This document shows positions 1-7,150 of a stretch of 33,830 bases of DNA, piece after piece; the stretch's first letter is position 1; every line of letters begins with the position of its first letter. Source of the stretch: DASZHJ01 sp035263705 (GTDB taxonomy: Bacteria > Pseudomonadota > Alphaproteobacteria > ATCC43930 > CGMCC-115725); contig DATFRA010000165.1 of NCBI GenBank assembly GCA_035263705.1, positions 1-33,830 on the forward strand, read 5' to 3'. Below the pieces are notes generated by a model, which was not told the origin of the DNA, searched no databases, and was given only the letters and a program-made list of their open reading frames with translations. A program made the position numbers and the translations under genes.

Positions 1-387
1 CTCCCGTGCCGGTCCCACGGTACCGCCTACCGGGCACTCGACGAGCGCCGCCTTCTTTGCATGGACGCGCCCCGCCAGCGCGCGGGTCGTCTCGGGCGCG
101 ATGGTGCTCATGTCCACGAACAGTTTTCCAGCCACATCGCCCGATAGCAGCCCCTTGGCGCCGTCGTAGACCGCCTCGATCGCCTTGGCGTCGGTCAGGA
201 CGGTGAGCGTGAGCTCGGCAGCGCACGCCGCCGCGGCGGGCGCGGACGCCGGCACCGCGCCGCGCTCCAGCAGACGCTTCGCCTTGTCCGCGGTCCGGTT
301 CCAGACCGTCAGGCGGTGGCCGAGGTCGAGGAGCCGCTCCCCGATCGCGGCGCCCATGCGTCCGGTGCCGATCAGTCCGATGTCCAT
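1..387 (-). CDS. 3-hydroxyisobutyrate dehydrogenase-family NAD(P)-dependent oxidoreductase (partial, C-terminus off the left edge)
   Basis: Only the first 129 codons are in the window; the gene continues past position 1. The protein starts MDIGLIGTGRMGAAIGERL, a Rossmann dinucleotide-binding loop (GTGRMG, residues 7-12), followed by WNRTADKAK as expected after the second strand. Further on are FVDMSTIAPETTRALA and ECPVGGTVGPA, matching the DMSTI and D-P-V-S-G-G substrate-binding blocks of the beta-hydroxyacid dehydrogenase family. Such enzymes oxidise 3-hydroxyisobutyrate, tartronate semialdehyde or glyoxylate-type substrates; the substrate cannot be read from this half. The ATG has an AAGGAG ribosome site (394-399, complement) seven bases upstream. 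It is divergent from the glycosylase gene, with 105 bases between the starts. Confidence 0.85.
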   Translation of the reverse strand, partial: MDIGLIGTGRMGAAIGERLLDLGHRLTVWNRTADKAKRLLERGAVPASAPAAAACAAELTLTVLTDAKAIEAVYDGAKGLLSGDVAGKLFVDMSTIAPETTRALAGRVHAKKAALVECPVGGTVGPARE

Positions 388-492
388 GCCTCGCTCCTTG
401 CATTCTTGCGAGACCCCAATGTGCCGCGCCCCGACGGGAAGCGGAAGTCTCGCGTGTTGCCTGCCATCCCCGGCGCGTTAAGATCGGCGTCG

Positions 493-1149
493 ATGTCCGA
501 TATTCACGCCTTGCCCGCGCGCGACGCGCACGCCGCCGAACGCCTCGCGGAGGCGGCGGCCCACCTCAGCGCAGCGGACCCGCGTCTCGCCGAGGTGATC
601 GCTCGGATCGGTCCATGCGGGCTTCGCCGGCATCCCGGCGGGTTCCCGCGCCTGTTCCGCGCGATCCTGGGCCAGCAGCTCTCGATCAAGGCGGCCGCGA
701 CCATCCACGGACGGATGGTGGCCGCGTGCGGCGACGCCGTCACGCCGGAGCGCGTGCTGGCGTTGCCCGCCAGGGCCTTTGCAGACGCCGGCGTGTCGCG
801 CCCGAAGGCGCGCTATCTGCGTGGGCTCGCCGAGCTCGCCCGCGGCGATCCTCGCTTCTTCGAGCGCCTGCCGCGCCTCTCCGACGAGGCCGCGATCGAC
901 CGCCTGACGTCGATCCTGGGCATCGGGCGCTGGACCGCGGAGATGTATCTCATCTTCTGCCTCGGGCGGCTCGACGTGCTGCCTTTGGGCGACGTCTCCA
1001 TTCATAACGCGGCCGCCGGCGTGCACGGGCTGCGCCGGCGCGTATTGCCGAAGCGGCTGACGCGTCTGGCCAAGCCGTGGCGACCCTATCGCAGCGTCGC
1101 GGTCTGGTACCTCTACGAGCATCTCGATACAAACCGCGCGGGCGCTTGA
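493..1149 (+). CDS. DNA-3-methyladenine glycosylase II (AlkA-like, HhH-GPD superfamily)
   Basis: This 218-residue protein is a base-excision repair glycosylase that removes alkylated purines. The core FRAILGQQLSIKAA (residues 55-68) is typical of the AlkA family. The helix-hairpin-helix ILGIGRWTAEM (141-151) is followed by DVLPLGDVSIHNA, where Asp167 is in the position of the catalytic aspartate. It is much shorter than E. coli AlkA (282 aa) and lacks the N-terminal TBP-like domain, as do many bacterial and yeast Mag1-type enzymes. The reading frame is open further upstream to 316, but that part overlaps the divergent dehydrogenase gene and has no family similarity, so ATG 493 was chosen. A direct-reversal or oxidised-base glycosylase is less likely because there is no Fe-S cysteine cluster. 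Confidence 0.88.
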   Translation: MSDIHALPARDAHAAERLAEAAAHLSAADPRLAEVIARIGPCGLRRHPGGFPRLFRAILGQQLSIKAAATIHGRMVAACGDAVTPERVLALPARAFADAGVSRPKARYLRGLAELARGDPRFFERLPRLSDEAAIDRLTSILGIGRWTAEMYLIFCLGRLDVLPLGDVSIHNAAAGVHGLRRRVLPKRLTRLAKPWRPYRSVAVWYLYEHLDTNRAGA

Positions 1150-1183
1150 TGAGCCGATTGTGCTCTGGCGTAAAGGATGAGTT

Positions 1184-1196
1184 AACGGTTACCGTT
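1184..1196. promoter_or_regulatory. Perfect inverted repeat upstream of the EAL gene, candidate operator
   Basis: AACGGT-t-ACCGTT is a perfect 6-base inverted repeat about 100 bases before the EAL gene. An overlapping pair TAACG (1183-1187) and CGTTA (1197-1201) makes the whole stretch 1183-1201 look like stacked half-sites. TTAA at 1182-1185 followed by seven bases and CGTT is reminiscent of, but does not match, the alphaproteobacterial CtrA site TTAA-N7-TTAA. Regulator unknown. Confidence 0.35.
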
Positions 1197-1295
1197 CGTT
1201 AGGGGTTGCTGCCGTACACTCGGCCGCATCAGGGCGACCCGACCTCGGGCCCGCGCCCGACCCCAGCGCGGTGAGCTCAAGCGAGCAGCGTGCCC

Positions 1296-2888
1296 ATGAC
1301 GACCATGACGGGTTACGACGGTGAGGGCGACCAGCTCGTGGCCGTGGCGTTCGCGGCTTCCGACCTGCTGGTCGAGCTCGACGACAGCGGCACGATCACC
1401 TTCATCACGGGCGCCATCGACCGGATTGGCGCGAATCTGGCCCGCTCGCCCGTGGGTTTGCCGCTGAGCGACCTCTTCGACCCCGCTGACCGTGTCGCGG
1501 TGCGCGAGCATGCGGCGCGCGTCGCCAAGGGACAGGCGGTCTCGCCGCTGCTGGTGCGGTTGCGGCGCGGCGCCACCCAGACCATGCTGTTCGGCGGCTG
1601 TCGCCTGCCGCAAGGGCGCACCATCCTGTTTCTCGGCATCGGCGATGGCGAGGGCCAGCGCTCGAGCGCCCTCAGCCTGGTCGCCGAGACCGAGCGAGGC
1701 CTAATGAGCCGCCCGGTCTTCACCGCGCTCGCCATGCGGCGGCTTCCGGAGGATCTCGCGGGCGGCTTGCGCATCACCTTTATCGAGGCGATCGGCTTCG
1801 CGGAGCTCGTCGGGCACATCCCCTCGGCGATGATGGGTGGGTTCGCCACCGCGATCGCGCGCCAGCTGCGGCTCACCGGGCCCGGCGTCGAGGCGGTGGG
1901 CGATCTCGGCCGCGGCCGCTACGGCGTCCTCCACCGCGGCGACATCAGCCTCGGCCAGGTGCAGGATGCTATGCTCGCGCTGGTTCACGCGATGGCGCCG
2001 GACGCGCCGACGCCGACCATCGCGACCGCCACCATGGAGCCCGGCCGCGACGGCCTCTATGGCCGCCGGGCGGCGCGCGTTGTGCGCTACGCCATCGAGC
2101 GGTTCTCCACCGGCGGCGACCGCGCGGCACCACTGGTGGTGCCCGCGGCCGACCTCGACATGATTTTTCCCGATACGCTCGACCGCGTCGCGGGCCTTGA
2201 GCGGATCATCGAGGACGGCGCCTTCAATCTCGCCTATCAACCCGTGGTGGATCTCAGGGACCGGACCCTCAGGCATGCCGAGGTGCTGGTGCGTTTGGCC
2301 GATGGCACGACGCCGCTCGCGGCAGTCGCCGCCTCCGAGGCTGCGGGCATGATCGGCGACTTCGATCTCGCGATCTGCGCGCGGGCGATCGACCACTTGG
2401 CGGCGCGGGTGCCGGACGTGCCGGCCGTCGCGGTGAACCTCTCCGGCCGGTCGCTCGAGAGCCGCGGTTTCGCCGACCGGCTCTCGGCGCTGCTCGAGGC
2501 GCGGCATGCCGATCCGTCGCGGCTCATGTTCGAGCTCACGGAGACCGTCATCCTTGGCGAGGTCGAAGCCGTCAACAAGGTGGTGCAGGACATGCGGCAG
2601 CGCGGCTTCCGCTTTTGCCTGGACGATCTCGGCTCCGGCGCCAACTCCTTCCACTATCTGCGCAGCATTCCCGTCGATTTCGTCAAGATCGACGGCGCCT
2701 TCGGGCGCGATGCGCTCAACAACGAGCGCGACCGGTCGTTCCTGCGCTACGTCTCCGGCTTCTGCAAGGAGAACAACATCCTCGCGATCGCCGAGATGAT
2801 CGAAACCGAGTCCGAGGCCGAACGTTATCTGGAGCTCGGCATCGATTACGGCCAAGGCTACCTCTTCGGCCGCCCCGCCATCCCATAG
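1296..2888 (+). CDS. PAS – degenerate GGDEF – EAL c-di-GMP signalling protein
   Basis: This cytoplasmic protein of about 530 residues has no membrane segment. The first ~115 residues look like a PAS-type sensor (LLVELDDSGTITFITGAI). Residues ~130-275 resemble a GGDEF fold in which the signature is replaced by LGRGRYGVL (near residue 205), so cyclase activity is not expected. The C-terminal EAL domain appears catalytically complete: EVL at Glu329 in place of EAL, VNLSG, FELTET, the Asp443-Asp444 pair in CLDDLGSGANS, VKIDGAFG, IAEMIETE and the closing GQGYLFGRP. It probably hydrolyses c-di-GMP under control of the PAS and pseudo-GGDEF domains. The frame also allows GTG at 1290 or ATG at 1305; no strong ribosome site decides. 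It converges on the GntR gene. Confidence 0.88.
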   Translation: MTTMTGYDGEGDQLVAVAFAASDLLVELDDSGTITFITGAIDRIGANLARSPVGLPLSDLFDPADRVAVREHAARVAKGQAVSPLLVRLRRGATQTMLFGGCRLPQGRTILFLGIGDGEGQRSSALSLVAETERGLMSRPVFTALAMRRLPEDLAGGLRITFIEAIGFAELVGHIPSAMMGGFATAIARQLRLTGPGVEAVGDLGRGRYGVLHRGDISLGQVQDAMLALVHAMAPDAPTPTIATATMEPGRDGLYGRRAARVVRYAIERFSTGGDRAAPLVVPAADLDMIFPDTLDRVAGLERIIEDGAFNLAYQPVVDLRDRTLRHAEVLVRLADGTTPLAAVAASEAAGMIGDFDLAICARAIDHLAARVPDVPAVAVNLSGRSLESRGFADRLSALLEARHADPSRLMFELTETVILGEVEAVNKVVQDMRQRGFRFCLDDLGSGANSFHYLRSIPVDFVKIDGAFGRDALNNERDRSFLRYVSGFCKENNILAIAEMIETESEAERYLELGIDYGQGYLFGRPAIP

Positions 2889-2910
2889 CTCGAAAAAGCT
2901 GAGGCGGCGC

Positions 2911-2927
2911 CGGCGGCTATTCCGCCG
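2911..2927 (-). terminator. Hairpin at the end of the GntR gene, possible terminator
   Basis: CGGCGG-ctatt-CCGCCG is a perfect 6-base stem that encloses the GntR stop codon. Read on the minus strand it is followed, after a GC-rich stretch, by TTTTT (complement of AAAAA near 2893-2897). The distance from stem to T-run is longer than in a classical intrinsic terminator. It lies between two convergent genes, where a bidirectional terminator would be useful. Confidence 0.3.
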
Positions 2928-3630
2928 CGACCGAGGCGAGCGCCGAGATGAACTCCGCCGTGCGGGCGAGGTGCGAGACCAGCAGCTCCGTGGCGCGCGG
3001 GACATTGCGCGAGAGGGCCGCGTCCATGAGCTCGCGGTGCTCGCGCTCGAGATCCCGCACCCAGGCCTTGGGCGGCGTGCGGATCATGCGATAGTGACGA
3101 TACCGCTCCATCTGGTCCGTCAACATGCCCACGAACTTGATCAGCCAGGGCGACTTGCAGGCGCCGATGAGCGCGTCGTGGAACGAGCGGTGCCGCCGCT
3201 CCCAATCCTCCGAAGAGGCGTCGGTCGCGCGCGGGACTGGTGCTTTCGAAAGCCGGTGGAACGACGCGATCACGGAGGATTCCCAGCGCTCATCGCCGTT
3301 CGTGATCGAGGCGGCGAGCGCATCGGCCTCGAGCTTCTGGCGAAGCGCGGTCACCTCCCACATCTCGTCGAGCGAGATCACGGCGGCGCGGAAGCCGCGC
3401 TGGCCCACGGCGGTAACCAGCTTGTCCTCGACGAGACGCGACAGCGCCTCGCGCAGCGGGCTCACGCCCAACCCGTATTGCTCCTTGAGCGCGTCGAAAC
3501 GCAGTGGCTGACCCGGCTGCAGCCGCGCCATCACCAGGTCGGAGCGCAGGCGGCGATAGGCGACCTCGCCCAGCGTCCGAGCACCCTCAATACCTTCTGC
3601 TGCCGCCATTGGCAGAGCCGCGCGTTTCAT
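2917..3630 (-). CDS. GntR-family transcriptional regulator, FadR/FCD subfamily
   Basis: A 237-residue DNA-binding regulator. Residues ~18-85 form the GntR winged helix-turn-helix (VAYRRLRSDLVMARLQPGQPL, then LGVSPLREALSRL, the recognition helix). Residues ~95-228 form an all-helical FCD ligand domain, with RHRSFHDALIGAC, EHRELMDAAL and LLVSHLARTAEF carrying the histidines that usually bind a metal ion beside a small carboxylate. The pattern is close to the CsiR/GlaR-type branch, but the effector cannot be inferred from this. No catabolic operon is adjacent on the same strand, so its target is either its own promoter, the palindrome-rich gap upstream, or distant. The ATG at 3630 lacks a good ribosome site; the internal ATG at codon 8 is an alternative. 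Confidence 0.9.
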   Translation of the reverse strand: MKRAALPMAAAEGIEGARTLGEVAYRRLRSDLVMARLQPGQPLRFDALKEQYGLGVSPLREALSRLVEDKLVTAVGQRGFRAAVISLDEMWEVTALRQKLEADALAASITNGDERWESSVIASFHRLSKAPVPRATDASSEDWERRHRSFHDALIGACKSPWLIKFVGMLTDQMERYRHYRMIRTPPKAWVRDLEREHRELMDAALSRNVPRATELLVSHLARTAEFISALASVAAE

Positions 3631-3644
3631 CCCTATACCCCCGT

Positions 3645-3665
3645 TTTATAGGCGGCTTTTGCCGC
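3645..3665 (-). promoter_or_regulatory. Possible GntR promoter: TATAAA box beside a GCGGC/GCCGC palindrome
   Basis: On the minus strand TATAAA (complement of 3645-3650) lies 14 bases before the gntR ATG and would give a leader of only about 8 bases. Immediately upstream is the perfect repeat GCGGC-aaaa-GCCGC (3652-3665), which would sit in the spacer and could be an autoregulatory operator. No good -35 box is visible 17 bases upstream (AGAACG). Confidence 0.35.
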
Positions 3666-4056
3666 TCCGTTCTTGGGCGGGTATCGGTACCACGAAACGG
3701 TTCCCAGACGCCAAACACTTGTTCTCGAGAGTTTTGGAAATTGAATGCCGGTCGCCCGAGTCGGGCTGTTTAACCCAATGCTCGCCGTCGGGCGGTGATC
3801 GCCTCGTCCTAGAGTCGCCACTATGCCCGAGCATTCAGCCGAAAGGGAGCGTAGGAATTCCTCTCGCCACTGCATCCGCCGATTGCTCAGCGATGCGACG
3901 AATACTGGAACATTTCACGCGATCATTTGGGAGCATTGTCGATGATACATGACCGGGGAATTCCAGCTTGCCTCCGTCCGCGGTAGACGGTACCGTCGTC
4001 TCCGGTCATCGGTAGCGGGGAGATTCGAGACGATCTGCTGGTGTTCGGCCGAGCGC

Positions 4057-4073
4057 TCCGATCAGTGATCGGA
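4057..4073. promoter_or_regulatory. 17-base perfect palindrome (8-base arms), candidate operator
   Basis: TCCGATCA-g-TGATCGGA is a perfect inverted repeat with a one-base centre, about 140 bases before the M23 peptidase start. Its length and symmetry suit a dimeric regulator. Chance occurrence of 8-base perfect arms with a short spacer in a given gap this size is low. It could serve the M23–bactofilin operon or the GntR gene. Confidence 0.45.
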
Positions 4074-4210
4074 CGTGCGAGGAGCGAATCCCGCGAAGGA
4101 TTGCGCCGCACCGGTTGTGTAGGACTGCCCTAGGGGCTGTCGTGGGGTTTCGGTGGACGACGGATTGCTGATACCGAACAGCATGGTGGGTTGTATTTGG
4201 GTGGGAGGGC

Positions 4211-5659
4211 ATGGTCGCTAGGCTCGTGAAATGGGGGGCGAGACTATTCCCCGAGCGACAGATCCTGGTCCGAACCGAGGGCCGGATTTCTTACATCACG
4301 CTGACACGCCGTTCGCAGATCGCGGCGGCTACGAGCGTACTCCTGATTATCACGGCAGTCGGCTTTCTCGTGGCCCGCTACGTGCACTTCGGTCATGTGA
4401 TCTCGGCCAGACAGGCGCAGGTCGCGCGCGCTGAACTCTCGAATCGGGAATTGCGCCGCCAACTCGGCGATCTGCGGTCGCAGCTTGCGACCGCGACGGC
4501 GGAGATCGACGGCACCCAGTACCGCCTCGACGTCATCGGCTCGGAGTACGGTACCCTCGAGGGCTCTCTCACCGACACCGAGCAAGCGCTGAAGGGCATC
4601 GTGGACGCGCGCGCCCAGCTGATCGCGGAGCGCGACGACTTGTTGTCGCAGCTTCTCGCGGCCCAGGACGATGCCAACTCCAAAGCCGACTACGCGGCGC
4701 AGCTCGCGCAAAGCCTGGCGCAAAACAAGACGGAGCTCAGCCAGACGGAAGCGCAGCGCCGAGCGCTCAACGCGCGCATCCAGCAGCTCGAGAAGGACGT
4801 GCAGACGTCCAACGAGCGGGCGGCCGAATTCAAGGCGGCCTTCACCAGCACGCAGGCGAAGCTGCAGCAAATCAGCGCCGAGCGCGAGCGGATCATGGCC
4901 GAGCGCGAGCGCCTGGCCGCCGAGCGCGACGCGCTCAAGCAGAAGCTGCAAAGCATCGAGGCGCGCCTCTCCAGGGCCGATACGCCCAAGTCCGATATCA
5001 AGACGCCGGAGACCGTCGCCTCGCTGCCCGCGCAGGCCCGGGCCAAGATCGACGGCGTGGTCGGCAATCTCGAGAGCATGGTCGCGGCGACCGGCCTCAA
5101 TGTGGAGAATTTCATCGGGCGCCTGGGCGGCCCCGCGAAGAGCGAAGGCGGTCCCTATATCGCCTTGGGAGCCGCGGGCCAGATCTCGTCCCAGGACCGG
5201 GCCGCCCGCGACGAGACACTGGGCAAGCTCCTGAAGACCTTGCCGCTGGCTGCACCGCTCGGCCAGTACCAAGTCGAGAGCCCGTTCGGCGCGCGCGTCG
5301 ATCCCATCAATCATCACCAGGGCTTCCATCCCGGCGTCGATCTGGTCGCGGCATTCCGTTCGCCGGTCTACAGCACCGCGCCCGGCGTCGTGACTTTCGC
5401 GGGCCCGCGCGATACCTATGGCAAGTTCGTGGAGATCGACCACGGCAACGGCATCGTCACGCATTACGCTCACCTGCACCGCATCACCGTCGCGCGCGGG
5501 CAGAAGATCGGCGCGCATCAGGAAGTCGGCGAGCTCGGCAGTACGGGCCGGAGCACGGGGCCGCACCTGCATTACGAGGTGGTGGTGGACGGCGAGCCGC
5601 TCGATCCCGAGAAATTCTTGGAAGTGGGGAAGAGCGTTGTTCAAGTCAAGCGGAACTAA
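4211..5659 (+). CDS. Membrane-anchored M23 (LytM-type) peptidoglycan endopeptidase with long coiled coil, LmdC-like
   Basis: 482 residues: a basic cytoplasmic stretch (1-36), one membrane helix at ~37-57 (IAAATSVLLIITAVGFLVA), a long periplasmic coiled coil rich in Ala, Gln, Glu and Arg (~62-255), a linker, and a C-terminal M23 domain (~350-475). The LytM zinc motif is intact: HPGVD (His373, Asp377), HYAHLH and PHLHYE (His452, His454). It should therefore be an active endopeptidase cutting peptide cross-links in the periplasm, unlike degenerate EnvC/NlpD-type activators. Its last 23 bases overlap the bactofilin gene. In Hyphomonas-type bacteria the M23 protein LmdC and bactofilin BacA are encoded together and act in localised wall growth. 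GGGAGG lies only two bases before the ATG, which is tight; GTG 4226 is an alternative start. Confidence 0.92.
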   Translation: MVARLVKWGARLFPERQILVRTEGRISYITLTRRSQIAAATSVLLIITAVGFLVARYVHFGHVISARQAQVARAELSNRELRRQLGDLRSQLATATAEIDGTQYRLDVIGSEYGTLEGSLTDTEQALKGIVDARAQLIAERDDLLSQLLAAQDDANSKADYAAQLAQSLAQNKTELSQTEAQRRALNARIQQLEKDVQTSNERAAEFKAAFTSTQAKLQQISAERERIMAERERLAAERDALKQKLQSIEARLSRADTPKSDIKTPETVASLPAQARAKIDGVVGNLESMVAATGLNVENFIGRLGGPAKSEGGPYIALGAAGQISSQDRAARDETLGKLLKTLPLAAPLGQYQVESPFGARVDPINHHQGFHPGVDLVAAFRSPVYSTAPGVVTFAGPRDTYGKFVEIDHGNGIVTHYAHLHRITVARGQKIGAHQEVGELGSTGRSTGPHLHYEVVVDGEPLDPEKFLEVGKSVVQVKRN

Positions 5660-6143
5660 GGCTGAGAGGTCGTCGTCAGGATTCGGCGGTCGCGACGCTG
5701 CACCGTCCATCCTCAGCGTCGACCTCAAGATCACCGGCGACGTCGTCGGCGGTGGAGAGCTCGTGGTTGCCGGCACCGTGCACGGCGACATCGTCGCGAA
5801 GAAGATCACGATCGCCGAAGGCGGCTCCGTCACCGGAGCGGTCGAGGCGGACACGGCGATGGTGGCGGGCACGCTCACGGGCCAGCTCAAGGCCTCGGCC
5901 GTGACGCTGGCCAGCACGTCGAAGGTCGTAGCCGACATCACCCATGTGTCCCTGATGATCGAATCGGGCGCGGTATTCGAGGGCTACAGCCGCCGGGTCG
6001 ATGCAATCGACCAGCGCGGCGCGCCACTTCCGCTCGCCTTGCCCACCGGCCGGGCGGCCGTCGCCGCCATCGGTGACGGCAAGGCGGCGAGCATGTTGCC
6101 GTCGGAGAAGGCGACTGAGGGATCGGTCACGACCGTCTCCTGA
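5637..6143 (+). CDS. Bactofilin family cytoskeletal protein (TTG start)
   Basis: 168 residues: a short disordered head, a right-handed beta-helix core (~20-130) with the bactofilin repeat pattern (ILSVDLKITGDVVGGGELVV, AGTVHGDIVAKKITIAEGG, VTGAVEADTAMVAGTLTGQ), and a proline/alanine-rich tail. Bactofilins polymerise without nucleotide, bind the inner membrane and recruit wall enzymes. No ATG lies near the domain. TTG 5637 gives MFKSSGTK, which resembles the MF-x-K start common in bactofilins and often implicated in membrane binding, and GGGGAAGAG lies just upstream. This start overlaps the peptidase gene by 23 bases, suggesting translational coupling and co-production. The same frame is open further upstream, but there it is only a shadow of the peptidase gene. 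Confidence 0.9.
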   Translation: MFKSSGTKAERSSSGFGGRDAAPSILSVDLKITGDVVGGGELVVAGTVHGDIVAKKITIAEGGSVTGAVEADTAMVAGTLTGQLKASAVTLASTSKVVADITHVSLMIESGAVFEGYSRRVDAIDQRGAPLPLALPTGRAAVAAIGDGKAASMLPSEKATEGSVTTVS

Positions 6144-6151
6144 GCGGCTGG

Positions 6152-7150
6152 TCAGGTCTGCGCGAGCGCGGCGGCGAAGGTCTCGCGGTCGACGTTGCCG
6201 CCTGATGCGGTGACTGCGATGGTCCTACCATTGATCGAGACTTTGCCCGAGAGCACGGCGGTCAGCGCCGCCGCGCCGCCGGGCTCGACCACCAGCTTCA
6301 AGTCGGAAAACGCTATCACCATCGCACGCCGAACCTCGGCATCGCTGACGGCGTAGCCGGCGGTCACCAGCCGACGATTGATCGCGAAGGTGAGCACCCC
6401 CGGTGTCGGCGCCAGCAGCGCGTCGCAGATCGAGCGCGCGCTCGGATCGTTTCTGACCCGCTCGCCCGCGATCAGCGAGCGCCTGGTGTCGTCGAAGCCC
6501 TCGGGCTCGGCGATAAAGATCTCCGTGTCCGGACTCTCGGACGCGATCGCGGTGGCGCAGCCGGCGGTGAGGCCCCCGCCGCCGCAGCAGACGATGACCG
6601 CATCGAGCTGGGCGCCCAGCGCCTTCGCTTGCGCCGCGATCTCGAGGCCGGCGGTGCCCTGGCCCGCGATCACCCGCGCATCGTCGTAGGGCGCCACGAT
6701 GGTGGCGCCGCGCTCGCGCGCGATCCTGCCGCCGACCTCCTCGCGAATCTCCTTGTAGCGGTCGTAGAGCACGACTTCGGCGCCATAGGATTTGGTGTTG
6801 GCGATCTTGATCGCGGGCGCATCGGCCGGCATCACGATGGTGGCGGGAATGCCGAGCAACCCCGCCGCCGCGGCGACGCCCTGCGCGTGATTGCCGGAGG
6901 AATAGGTCACGACGCCGCCGCGGCGCTGATCCGCGTCGAACTGCACCAGCGCATTGTAGGCACCGCGGAACTTGAACGAGCCGGTGCGCTGCAGCGTCTC
7001 GGCCTTGACCAGGAGCCGGCCGCCCAGACGCTTGTTGAGGGCCGGTGATTCCAGGAGCGGCGTCAGCACGGCCTTGCCCTTGAGCCGCTCGGCGGCGGCG
7101 CGGATCTCGTCGATGGTGGGAAGCGCGTTAGAGGCGCTGGAGGAAGGCAT
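6152..7150 (-). CDS. Threonine dehydratase / serine racemase-type PLP enzyme (fold type II)
   Basis: 332 residues, the length of catabolic threonine dehydratase (TdcB) and serine racemase. It has no C-terminal ACT-like regulatory domain, so it is not the isoleucine-feedback enzyme IlvA. The PLP lysine is Lys60 in TGSFKFRGAYN; SSGNHAQG binds the substrate carboxylate, CGGGGLTAG is the phosphate loop, and SGGNVD closes the site. It likely deaminates Thr or Ser to a 2-oxo acid, or acts on a related hydroxyamino acid such as 3-hydroxyaspartate. Its first 23 bases overlap the end of the alpha/beta hydrolase gene, so the two are co-transcribed. It converges on the bactofilin gene with an 8-base gap. 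Confidence 0.9.
   Translation of the reverse strand: MPSSSASNALPTIDEIRAAAERLKGKAVLTPLLESPALNKRLGGRLLVKAETLQRTGSFKFRGAYNALVQFDADQRRGGVVTYSSGNHAQGVAAAAGLLGIPATIVMPADAPAIKIANTKSYGAEVVLYDRYKEIREEVGGRIARERGATIVAPYDDARVIAGQGTAGLEIAAQAKALGAQLDAVIVCCGGGGLTAGCATAIASESPDTEIFIAEPEGFDDTRRSLIAGERVRNDPSARSICDALLAPTPGVLTFAINRRLVTAGYAVSDAEVRRAMVIAFSDLKLVVEPGGAAALTAVLSGKVSINGRTIAVTASGGNVDRETFAAALAQT

Larger units (their letters stand above)
3631..4210. other. 580-base non-coding gap with several perfect inverted repeats
   Basis: Separates the divergent GntR and M23 peptidase genes. Visibly less GC-rich than the surrounding genes. Short open frames occur on both strands but have odd composition, no ribosome sites and no recognisable family, so I call none of them. 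Perfect inverted repeats seen: GCGGC-tttt-GCCGC (3652-3665), TCTCGAGA (3722-3729), GCCCGA-g-TCGGGC (3753-3765), GACGGTACCGTC (3986-3997) and TCCGATCA-g-TGATCGGA (4057-4073). No tRNA-like fold or intrinsic terminator was recognised. Confidence 0.6.

Noticed and set aside
1701..3005. 434-codon minus-strand frame opposite the EAL gene
   Set aside because: The EAL and GntR genes account for both strands here; this frame has shadow composition.
3659..3952. 97-codon plus-strand frame in the 580-base gap
   Set aside because: No ribosome site, uneven composition, no recognisable fold, and it competes with an equally long minus-strand frame at the same place.
4006..4212. 68-codon minus-strand frame ahead of the M23 gene
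   Set aside because: Contains the palindromes, has no ribosome site and no recognisable similarity.
4244..5941. 565-codon minus-strand frame opposite the M23 and bactofilin genes
   Set aside because: The opposite strand has intact M23 and bactofilin domains; this frame is repetitive shadow sequence without a ribosome site.
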